From positions 19,202,412 through 19,266,411 of the forward strand of contig CM043965.1 in assembly GCA_014529385.2 (NCBI GenBank): a stretch of 64,000 bases of DNA. Direction: 5' to 3'. Each line of letters starts with the position of its first letter. Positions within the stretch are counted from its first letter, which is position 1. The translations under genes and the position numbers were made by a program. Below are positions 42,895 through 50,684 of the stretch, one piece after another. The notes beneath the pieces are model-generated. The model did no database searches. It worked only from the letters and a program-made list of their open reading frames with translations, and was not told the origin of the DNA. The DNA is from Adiantum capillus-veneris (lineage: Eukaryota > Streptophyta > Polypodiopsida > Polypodiales > Pteridaceae).

Positions 42895-43497
42895 GTGTTG
42901 GGACAACAACCACCCCTACCAGGATTACGACCAGTCGGCATAAGATACACATCAACAGTAACTGAATCGGATGAGAAGGCTTTGGTGCCTATGCATGCAT
43001 ACTACGACGAGCCCAATGGATATGCGGCAAACTCTGTCTATTATCCACCGGAAGAACCCTCCACGCCAGAACCATGGAGCATGATAGGAAATACAAGACC
43101 ACCAACTGCTACACAGGCAGCGGGGGAAGGAAGATATAGCTTGGATGAAAGAACACTATTGTTCATAGCCAATGGAGGCATGAGCGGGCAGAGGTTTGCA
43201 CATCAACAAAGAGGAGCTCAAGGAGCACCTCAACAACCTAAGCGATCATGCTACAAGTGTGGTGGAGACCATTGGCTGAGGGACTATCCTCATGATGAAA
43301 TCATTAGGGTCAACGCATATTACACCGAGTGTGGAATTACTCACTTGATCCCTGATTGCCCTAAGAATCTAAGCAAAGGAGAAAAAACTACTTTGAATAT
43401 GCTGGGAGCACTGCCTTCCAGTGGAGGGTCAGAAAACAAAACTCCGATTCCTATTAAGGTCTTGACGAGAGCCCAAATAAGGAAAAATGACAATTAG
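42895..43497 (+). CDS. Element 2 zinc-knuckle region
   Basis: CYKCGGDHWLRDYP has the first three ligands of a CCHC knuckle, but the last Cys is Tyr. YTECGITHLIPDC is a second, variant knuckle that has lost its first Cys. Element 1 keeps both complete. A Pro-rich linker precedes them (LGQQPPLPG), matching Element 1. The nucleic-acid binding role of the intact family is inferred; this copy looks impaired. Confidence 0.78.
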   Translation: MLGQQPPLPGLRPVGIRYTSTVTESDEKALVPMHAYYDEPNGYAANSVYYPPEEPSTPEPWSMIGNTRPPTATQAAGEGRYSLDERTLLFIANGGMSGQRFAHQQRGAQGAPQQPKRSCYKCGGDHWLRDYPHDEIIRVNAYYTECGITHLIPDCPKNLSKGEKTTLNMLGALPSSGGSENKTPIPIKVLTRAQIRKNDN

Positions 43498-43587
43498 CCC
43501 AAGAATAACGATGAAAATCAAGAGGAAATCAAGACTGACAAGTCTAGCGTCATTCGTGATAATCCTTTAAAAGAACGAAGAGCAAAA

Positions 43588-44925
43588 ATGAAAGCTAGAC
43601 TTGAGCAAAAACAGAAAGATGTAGAAGCTGAGCTAACAATAGCTCGAGAGCAACTTAAACAGCAAAGAGAGTACGTCTCTCTAAAATCAATGGTGGGACC
43701 AAGAAGCGCAAGCTCAAGAGGGTTTGTATTGGTAGATAAGGTCAATGAACCCTTAGATGCAATCTTGCAAGCATATGAAGCAAGATTGAAGAACAGACAG
43801 ACTCTAGAGCAAAGGTGGATGACATATCCATATCCAGAGATAGAAAAACAGAGACTAGAGATGTGCAAGCAGCTGATTGAAACTGCACAAGCTTTACTAG
43901 ATCCTCCACCTATGAAAGTGAGAGATAGAATAATCAAACCTCCAAACAATGAAACACCTCTCAAAACTGAACAAAGGGTACCTGACAAGATAGAAACCGT
44001 TAAATCCTTGCCTGATGTAGAGGATGCAAGAATCGTTCCTAATAGCACTGATGAATCACTGAAAGATTTTCCACCATATACACTTATTGTGGAAGAAAAT
44101 TGGCCTGAAGAGCTATGGGAAACGGTGAGAAAATCTCAAGAAAAATATGAGACAAAAACAATCGAGTCAGCGCCTTTCTTGGAGTTGAACTTGAATAAGC
44201 CTCCATGGGATTTAGATGCTAAATCATTTCAAGGAGATAATGGTTCAATTGCATCCGAAGATAGCATACCAGCATCACTCAGAACTTTGCCACCATACAT
44301 GGGAGACTACGAGGCAAGGTTAGAAATTCGAAGAGTACCTTCTCAAAGAATAGGAGGGTCGAATCAATTGGACACTAAAATCTTGACAGACTTGTTGAGC
44401 ACTCCGGTCAAGTGTACAATCACATTGGTAGAATTGTTAAAAATTAGGCCAAGCATGTGGACGGAAGTGGGAAAATTTCTTGAAAAATTTGGTATAAGGA
44501 CGCCTCTTAAGTTCTTTGAAATTGAGCTTAATGACACAGAACCGAAGAAAGTAAACACTAGACCAGTGACACTCAACAAGGTCGGAGAGTATTGTGAGGG
44601 TGAAGATGACAACACTACTCTACCAGTTGAGTATAATGACATAGAGACTAAGGCCATACTTGATAGAGGAGCTGGCATTGCCATTGCGACCAAAATGCTA
44701 TGGGAAAAATGGGGAAAACCAGCAATACGAACAACTAGAATGAAATTGCAACTGGCGCATGGGCACATAGAAAGGCCTATAGGATTGCTTGAGGCAATTG
44801 TGGTATCTTCATGTGGCATAGAGTACGAACATACATTTTCCATAGTAGATTTTGGCAAGAAGAACAATTATGGAATTATCCTTGGTAGGCCATTCATGAG
44901 GCAACTCAAGATGGTGCAGGACTAG
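43588..44925 (+). CDS. Element 2 coiled-coil spacer and first retropepsin domain (PR1)
   Basis: The N-terminal part is a helical, charged segment (LTIAREQLKQQREYVSLKS, AILQAYEARLKNRQTLEQRW) matching Element 1. PR1 follows with AILDRGAGIAIA at residues 356-367. The catalytic signature D-[ST]-G reads D-R-G here, so this copy is probably inactive. ILGRPFMR (about residue 432) is the C-terminal retropepsin motif. A stop at 44923 separates it from the next ORF in the same frame. Confidence 0.85.
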   Translation: MKARLEQKQKDVEAELTIAREQLKQQREYVSLKSMVGPRSASSRGFVLVDKVNEPLDAILQAYEARLKNRQTLEQRWMTYPYPEIEKQRLEMCKQLIETAQALLDPPPMKVRDRIIKPPNNETPLKTEQRVPDKIETVKSLPDVEDARIVPNSTDESLKDFPPYTLIVEENWPEELWETVRKSQEKYETKTIESAPFLELNLNKPPWDLDAKSFQGDNGSIASEDSIPASLRTLPPYMGDYEARLEIRRVPSQRIGGSNQLDTKILTDLLSTPVKCTITLVELLKIRPSMWTEVGKFLEKFGIRTPLKFFEIELNDTEPKKVNTRPVTLNKVGEYCEGEDDNTTLPVEYNDIETKAILDRGAGIAIATKMLWEKWGKPAIRTTRMKLQLAHGHIERPIGLLEAIVVSSCGIEYEHTFSIVDFGKKNNYGIILGRPFMRQLKMVQD

Positions 44926-44937
44926 GGGTATGATTAT

Positions 44938-47349
44938 TTGTATCTAAGACATGCTGAAACCACTACACATGTAAACATGAAAAATCATAGCTACCATGAT
45001 GTCACGAGAACACCTATGGAAGAATTTGACTCAGACACCATTAGTGGATCAGAAGTCCCAACGTGGCTCTGTAAGAAAAAGGAGATATGGATGTGCGGAG
45101 CATCTCAATGTAGTGAATTTGACCACAATGAAAGGACAGTAGAGAGGGTCTTGGAAGACGATGCCTATATACGAGAACCCTTTCCTGAAGAGAAGCTTGA
45201 ACCCCTAGAATGGTCTCAAATTTTGGCTACATTGGATGTATGCATCAATGAAGTCACTCCCACCAAATTTTGTGACAAGAATGGCTACGATATCATAGCA
45301 TACTACATGTTGAGCAAAATTGTGGAGGAAGATGAGAACGAGGGAGATACTGAGAATACGAGGAATAATAAAATGGAAAAGAAACTTGAGATTAAGATAG
45401 TGGGCTATGTGGACATCCCCACTAAAGAAATCGAGCAGGAGGGAGAAGAATTTTATGATTCTTTTGATCGATGTGAAAACAAAGATAATGCGGATGACGA
45501 GAAGTCGGAAAATACGGAGGAAGACGACCATCAAGATCAAGACAATGACGTCTTCTACAATTTCCCAAACCAAAGTCAGAGACGCCAAAAAAGATACAAG
45601 AGTAGGCGACGCCATAATAGTCTACCAAGTAGGCTGAGACCTATGCCGGAGTTCAGGGGTAAGACACATTTCCTTATGAACATTCATGCTGTTGATTGTG
45701 CTAAGGACAAAGTGTCAGGAAGATTTCTTAAGGTTGCTAAAGACTCAGGATTTAAGTCCAGACTGTTGAAACCTAAGAAAACTAGCAAAGCAAAAAAAAG
45801 AGTTGCAACAGAAAAATTGAATGTCTCTGGCGATCCAATTATAACAAAAGTTGAACAGAAAAAGAGATACAATGATTTGAAACAAAAAATGAAAAATGTA
45901 TGGACAACTGAAATGGAAAGTAGCGATGGAACGAACGCTAGTGATGGGAGTAAAAAGATAGATGTACCTCCTCACTATTGTAAGTACACTATTCAGGAAA
46001 GAAAATTGGTGGTTCAACAACCAATGAGAGAGCTTAAATCAAACGAGTCCTACGATGGGCCAGAGAACGCCAAGAAGATAGACTTAGCAGAGACGAGAGA
46101 AAGTCCTCAACCTGTTTACATTGCCACATATCTAAGCCGGGAAGAAGAGGACTTACTGATCAAAACGCTTAAGGAATTTCGTGATGTATTTGCCTGGTCG
46201 TACAAAGATCTGAAGGGGGTGGATCCTAAAATTTGTGAATATTCAATCCCTCTGAAGTCTGATGTAAAGCCAAGAAAACAATGTCCATACACGTACAATG
46301 CGACATTCGCCAAAAGGATAAAGGAAGAGATAGACAAACTTATGGAGGCGGAATTTATTTATGAGGTAGAGCACACGGACTGGGTGTCACCGATAGTGGT
46401 GGTACCTAAGAAAAACGGGAAATTACGATTGTGTGTGAATCTCAAGAAGGTAAATGCAGCAACAATAAGGGACAACTATCCTCTTCCTATCACTGAACAC
46501 GTCATGGAACGAGTAGCAGGCAAGCAAGCCTATAGCCAATTGGGGGTCAAACTAGAAGATCAATACAAAACAACGTTTGCAACAGAATGGGGCATATATG
46601 CGTTTAGGGTAATGCCATTTGGCTTAACCAATGCTCCAACCACATTTCAGAGATTAATGACACGTGCTTTTAAAGAATACTTGCGAATATTATTGGATAT
46701 TTACATGGATGACTTGTGTGTCTATTCTCTATTGAGAGGAGACCATATAGATCATCTTAGAAAGGTATTCGAAAAATGCAAAACGTATAGGATTTGCCTC
46801 AACCCAGAAAAATGTGTATTCATGGTACGACAAGGTAAAATCTTAGGCCACATAGTATCGGCTAATGGAATTACCACTGATGAAGACAAGGTAAAGGTGA
46901 TCATAGAATTGCCAAGACCAAACACTCTACGAGAGGTACAATCATTTATGGGGCATTGTGGATACTACCGACGTTTTATCTACATGTACGCTGTAATAGC
47001 AAAACCCTTGTATAGTCTAATCACGATCTTCATATGGACCAATGAATGTGAGGAGTCATTCCAGAAACTAAAAGATGCACTGGTATCTGCACCAATTCTA
47101 AAAGCACCAAATTGGTCAAAGATCTTCCATGTACATGTAGATGCTTCGACATTTGCAATAGGCTATATATTAGCACAACCAGGGGAGGGTAATACAGATT
47201 TTTCGATCAGTTATGCTAGTAGACAACTCAACAGTGCAGAAAAGAATTATACCACCACTGAAAGAGAAGGATTGGGAAGAAATTTTGGCGTTACTTACTT
47301 GCGAACAAATGCACATTTTTTGTGGATCATCAGGCGCTCTTGTACTTAG
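44938..47349 (+). CDS. pol: Element 2 Pol spacer, reverse transcriptase and RNase H start
   Basis: 803 residues. The first part is an acidic and Lys-rich spacer conserved with Element 1 (IWMCGASQCSE, ATLDVCINEVTPTKFCD). FRDVFAWSYKDLKGVDPKIC leads into RT with VVPKKNGKLRLCVNLKKVN, PFGLTNAPTTFQRLM and YMDD at residues 589-592. The motif-A stretch FLDGF is missing: the sequence goes from KQAYS directly to QLGVK, deleting about eight residues including the first catalytic Asp. RT of this copy is therefore dead although YMDD remains. RNase H follows (HVDASTFAIG, YASRQLNSAEKNY) and frameshifts near 47,290. Confidence 0.92.
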   Translation: MYLRHAETTTHVNMKNHSYHDVTRTPMEEFDSDTISGSEVPTWLCKKKEIWMCGASQCSEFDHNERTVERVLEDDAYIREPFPEEKLEPLEWSQILATLDVCINEVTPTKFCDKNGYDIIAYYMLSKIVEEDENEGDTENTRNNKMEKKLEIKIVGYVDIPTKEIEQEGEEFYDSFDRCENKDNADDEKSENTEEDDHQDQDNDVFYNFPNQSQRRQKRYKSRRRHNSLPSRLRPMPEFRGKTHFLMNIHAVDCAKDKVSGRFLKVAKDSGFKSRLLKPKKTSKAKKRVATEKLNVSGDPIITKVEQKKRYNDLKQKMKNVWTTEMESSDGTNASDGSKKIDVPPHYCKYTIQERKLVVQQPMRELKSNESYDGPENAKKIDLAETRESPQPVYIATYLSREEEDLLIKTLKEFRDVFAWSYKDLKGVDPKICEYSIPLKSDVKPRKQCPYTYNATFAKRIKEEIDKLMEAEFIYEVEHTDWVSPIVVVPKKNGKLRLCVNLKKVNAATIRDNYPLPITEHVMERVAGKQAYSQLGVKLEDQYKTTFATEWGIYAFRVMPFGLTNAPTTFQRLMTRAFKEYLRILLDIYMDDLCVYSLLRGDHIDHLRKVFEKCKTYRICLNPEKCVFMVRQGKILGHIVSANGITTDEDKVKVIIELPRPNTLREVQSFMGHCGYYRRFIYMYAVIAKPLYSLITIFIWTNECEESFQKLKDALVSAPILKAPNWSKIFHVHVDASTFAIGYILAQPGEGNTDFSISYASRQLNSAEKNYTTTEREGLGRNFGVTYLRTNAHFLWIIRRSCT

Positions 47350-47906
47350 TAAACAAACCTTGTAACACGGGACGGATTGTAAGATGGTTCATTGTGTTGC
47401 TGGAGTTTGATTTTACAGTAGTAGTTAAGAAAGGAAAAACTCATCAAAGAGAAGACCACCTTTCTCGATTACTACATGGCGAAAAAGCTACTAAGGTAGA
47501 TGATGATCTCCCAGACGCATACCTGTTTAATATAAAGATGGTACCGAAATGGTCAGAGCAAATTATTCCGTTGCTGACATATGGAATGAATCTTGACAAC
47601 AAACACACGGTGGAAGACGTTAGACAAGCACGAAATTACACAACGCTTGTGGGAAGAATGTACCATCATGGAAACGATGGGATTCTAAGGTTGTGTATAG
47701 GCCCAGAAGAGTACGACGCGTATCTAGAGGAGGCCCATACACAAACAGGGGAATTCCATCGAGGAAATCAAAAGACCTATGAACAATTAAGAAGACTTGG
47801 AGTGTATTGGCCAGGAATGGCAGGCGATGTAGCTATAACTACATCAAGAAATGCAACTTTTGCACATCCAATACCACTGTGGATTATGCCACATTATACC
47901 AAGTGA
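47322..47906 (+). CDS. Element 2 RNase H end and first H2C2 zinc domain
   Basis: DHQALLYLVNKPCNTGRIVRW and FDFTVVVKKGKTHQREDHLSR are the RNase H end. MYHHGNDGILRLCIGPEEYD, EEAHTQTGEFHRGN, and VYWPGM form the first half of an H2C2 integrase-type zinc domain. The second Cys pair is read in a different frame (IKKCNFC, about 47,845), so a frameshift lies inside the domain. Matches Element 1 at 4283-4500. Confidence 0.85.
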   Translation: MDHQALLYLVNKPCNTGRIVRWFIVLLEFDFTVVVKKGKTHQREDHLSRLLHGEKATKVDDDLPDAYLFNIKMVPKWSEQIIPLLTYGMNLDNKHTVEDVRQARNYTTLVGRMYHHGNDGILRLCIGPEEYDAYLEEAHTQTGEFHRGNQKTYEQLRRLGVYWPGMAGDVAITTSRNATFAHPIPLWIMPHYTK

Positions 47907-48064
47907 CAGTAGCACCCGCATGGAATCATGCTATTGTGGAATATTTGACTAATAAGGAGTTGCCAGGAGATTGGTCTAGAGCCAGACAAAAGTCTTTACA
48001 AATCGAAGCGAATGGGTATACCCTCATTAGTGACCAATTGTATGAAAGAGGAACTGATGACTAG
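47807..48064 (+). CDS. Element 2 segment joining the two H2C2 domains
   Basis: Carries the Cys pair of the first zinc domain (CNFC) and the linker VTVAPAWNHAIVEYLTNKEL, which resembles the segment normally found before the integrase zinc domain in Tat elements. Ends at a TAG at 48062 in the integrase frame. Confidence 0.75.
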   Translation: MARNGRRCSYNYIKKCNFCTSNTTVDYATLYQVTVAPAWNHAIVEYLTNKELPGDWSRARQKSLQIEANGYTLISDQLYERGTDD

Positions 48065-48103
48065 CTGAGGTTAGTTCTTCATGAAAATGACTACTTTCCA
48101 TTA

Positions 48104-48859
48104 TTGGAACAAGCTCATGCAGGCATAGCAGGAGGTCATTTTTCAGCGGAGAGAACCGTAAAAATCATTATGGTTGCAGGCATATGGTGGCCGACCATGT
48201 TTCAAGATGCAGCAGAATTCGTGAAAAGGTGTGATGAATGTCAACGCAGTAAGGTACCAGTTAAAAGAGACGAAATGCCTTTAAGACCAATGATGAGTGC
48301 TCGAGCATTCGCTAAATGGGGATTGGACTTTGTTGGCCCTATTACTCCACCAGCGTATCGTTCACAAGCACAATATATCATAGTGGCCACGGATTACATG
48401 ACCAAATGGGTGGAAGCAAAAGCCACAATGAAAGCAGACGCCAGAACCACGACACAATTCTTATATGAATATGTGTTTACACGTTATGGCCTTCCAATCG
48501 AGCTGGTGAGTGATAGAGGGACACACTTTGTAAATGAAGTTATCCAACATCTCTTTAATGAGTTTATGGTAATTCATCGCAAATCTGCACCCTACCATCC
48601 ACAAGCCAATTGTCAAGAAGAAGCGACCAACAAAATATTGTGCACAGTTCTTACAAAACTGGTTAGTGAAACAAGAACGGGCTGGGATCAAATGCTATAT
48701 TTGGCATTGTGGGCTTATCGAGTTGCATATAAAACAACACTCAATGCTACACCATTTAATATGGTATATGGGTTAAATGCAATATTGCCTATTGAATTTT
48801 TGATTCCCACACTAAGGGTAGCCACACAATTGGACTGGACGGGGCATGAGCTTTCATAA
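48104..48859 (+). CDS. Element 2 integrase: second H2C2 domain and DDE core
   Basis: H5 and H12 in EQAHAGIAGGHF and C43, C46 in KRCDECQRS complete the zinc domain; VAGIWWPTMF is between. The core has D75 in LDFVGPI, D in LVSDRGTHFVNEV and E in NCQEEATNK (NGQAEST in Element 1, so the surrounding residues changed but the Glu is kept). It ends ALWAYRVAYKTTLNATPFNMVYG. A stop at 48857 lies before the C-terminal part. Confidence 0.92.
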   Translation: MEQAHAGIAGGHFSAERTVKIIMVAGIWWPTMFQDAAEFVKRCDECQRSKVPVKRDEMPLRPMMSARAFAKWGLDFVGPITPPAYRSQAQYIIVATDYMTKWVEAKATMKADARTTTQFLYEYVFTRYGLPIELVSDRGTHFVNEVIQHLFNEFMVIHRKSAPYHPQANCQEEATNKILCTVLTKLVSETRTGWDQMLYLALWAYRVAYKTTLNATPFNMVYGLNAILPIEFLIPTLRVATQLDWTGHELS

Positions 48860-49042
48860 CGGTTAGCGGACCTTGAAAAATTAGATGAGTTACGACTCAA
48901 TGCTGTAGCAGCCATATATGCAAAAAAAAGACAACAGAAAGAGTTTTTTGACAAACATGTCAAGAACAAGGACTTTAAAACGGGCGACTATGTCTTAGTA
49001 TACACCCTTAAACAACATGCCAAGAAGCTAAAGAAAAGGGGA

Positions 49043-49237
49043 ATGGGGCCTTATTTGGTCCAAGAAATATCGTCCAGCGGAGCAGTAAAACTGTCAACTC
49101 TAGATGAAAAAGAAATGCCGAACTGGATTAGTGGGTGTCGTTTGAAAAAATATCATCTACCTTTAACACCGGAAATGTTGTTTCAATTGCATTATGGCAA
49201 AGCCTATAGACAGGAACAACAAAGAGTTCAGAACTAG
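49043..49237 (+). CDS. Element 2 integrase C-terminal module
   Basis: Same frame as integrase after one stop. GPYLVQEISSSGAVKLSTLD and KEMPNWISGCRLKKYHLPLT form an SH3-like integrase end shared with Element 1. The segment upstream (48860-49042) has KEFFDKHVKNKDFKTGDYVL in the same frame. Confidence 0.8.
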   Translation: MGPYLVQEISSSGAVKLSTLDEKEMPNWISGCRLKKYHLPLTPEMLFQLHYGKAYRQEQQRVQN

Positions 49238-49297
49238 GCACAACAAGAAGCCAAGGAACACATTGCTAAGCGAAAGCAGTTTCTCAGGACAATAAAC

Positions 49298-50278
49298 ATG
49301 GTCACACCAATGATGACTGACGAATATCCTCTTTCGACATTCCGAACAATCGAAGCGGATATACAAAGCGAAGAATTAGCAAAGACAATAATAGACTTTA
49401 TGGCTCAGGACAAAAGAACCATTGACAACTTGGAAGATACATGGTGTAGTCCTTACATAAAACCTTATGCAGGCACAGAATAAGTTGAAATCTATGCATT
49501 GCTTGACATTGGAGCAAAAATGAGTGTCATCAGCTTTGAGCTCTTTCAGAAACTTGGACCAATGTGGAAGATCCCAGAGACACACAGGCTGAAAGTAGCA
49601 TCGGGGGATGAGGTGACCATGTTGTGGTCTATTATATTACCAATCACAGTGCAGGCACACCCGTACACTACCAAGTTCCATGTACTGCCACCAAGTAGAT
49701 CAGCAACGCCGTGTATCTTAGCAGTGTCATGGATGAAAGCTAACAGGGTATTCATTGATTTGGATACGAATGAAGCACTGTTCAGAAATGAAAACTTTTC
49801 AGAACCCTTCTTATCATATGACCAATACATGTCAAGGTGGAGACAGGAGTCAATACATCCGCAAGGCATTGACCAACAACAAACAAAGTTTACATGTAAA
49901 GAAACGTATTATCAAAAATCAACAATCATGCAGGGAACCAGGCAGGTTTGGGTACGACGTACAGATCTAGCAGAGGCACAATTTCATCAAGGGCGGAAAT
50001 ATAAAGTTTGGATCAAGCAAGACAACTTAATTCCTGTAAAAAAGTGGACAGAAGAACAGACAAAACACCAAAAGCCAGCAAAGCTTCAAAGAACAATTGT
50101 CAATCAGTCAAATACGCAACGGACTATATTGGTATGGCGGCCAAATTACCAATTCAGAACGTGCCAACAACACAAGTATGGATGCCAAAGAAGACCACCG
50201 AACAGTTGTCTACAACTGTCAATGACAAGCCAAATCATACAACCAGCACGCGAAAACAAGCAGAATCCACAACAATAA
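49298..50278 (+). CDS. Element 2 second retropepsin-like domain (PR2) and tail
   Basis: Linker 49298-49483, one TAA, then VEIYALLDIGAKMSVISF with Asp at 49505-49507. The D-[ST]-G motif reads D-I-G here, where Element 1 has D-T-G. A beta-rich middle and CILAVSWMKANRVF (the L-G-x-x-W end of retropepsins, with G to A) follow. The frame is the same as integrase, so the ancestral polyprotein ended in a protease-like domain. The tail has repeats QVWVRR, KVWIKQ and LVWRPN. This copy probably has no activity; the fold is inferred from the motif layout shared with Element 1. Confidence 0.75.
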
Positions 50279-50508
50279 CTACAAGGATCTGTACGACCAA
50301 AGTCATCCAATGGATAAGAAAGAATGTTCCACAAGAACATGCAACAAAATATACAACAATATCGACTTCAAAGGATCCACATACGCCAATTCAAAAACCG
50401 TGGAAAACAATCAAACAAAGAGCAGCAGATTTACAACTTCTTCTTGCAAAGAAAATCTGCCAGCCAAGTCAGGCTACCACAGGAAACCTCAACGACAAAT
50501 GCCAATAA
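50008..50508 (+). CDS. Element 2 tail after PR2, shifted frame
   Basis: Continues the tail in a different frame: TQVWMPKKTTEQL, then PWKTIKQRAADLQLLLAKKI, matching IKERAIQLQALM of Element 1. One frameshift must lie between about 50,090 and 50,180. Basic with repeated Trp; no known domain. Confidence 0.65.
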   Translation: MDQARQLNSCKKVDRRTDKTPKASKASKNNCQSVKYATDYIGMAAKLPIQNVPTTQVWMPKKTTEQLSTTVNDKPNHTTSTRKQAESTTITTRICTTKVIQWIRKNVPQEHATKYTTISTSKDPHTPIQKPWKTIKQRAADLQLLLAKKICQPSQATTGNLNDKCQ

Positions 50509-50575
50509 GCGAATCGCTTATACCTTCCTCTTACACCGCATAAATTTTTTCTAAATGCATTGACTGTGCATGCAT

Positions 50576-50684
50576 ATAGGGCTACATAACATGGCCTCCA
50601 TTAGCACGTGTTCACGCCCATGCACAACACATACCCTTGACGATACCCTGTCGTCCGGGAGGACTCCAACTAGGAGGGGGGGAG
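50576..50684 (+). promoter_or_regulatory. Conserved block ending in an internal polypurine tract (Element 2)
   Basis: AGGGCTACATAACA, then CGTCCGGGAGGACTCCAACT, then TAGGAGGGGGGGAG (50671-50684). The last 14 nt are identical to 59331-59344, the polypurine tract that abuts the 3' LTR. No LTR follows here. Confidence 0.85.
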
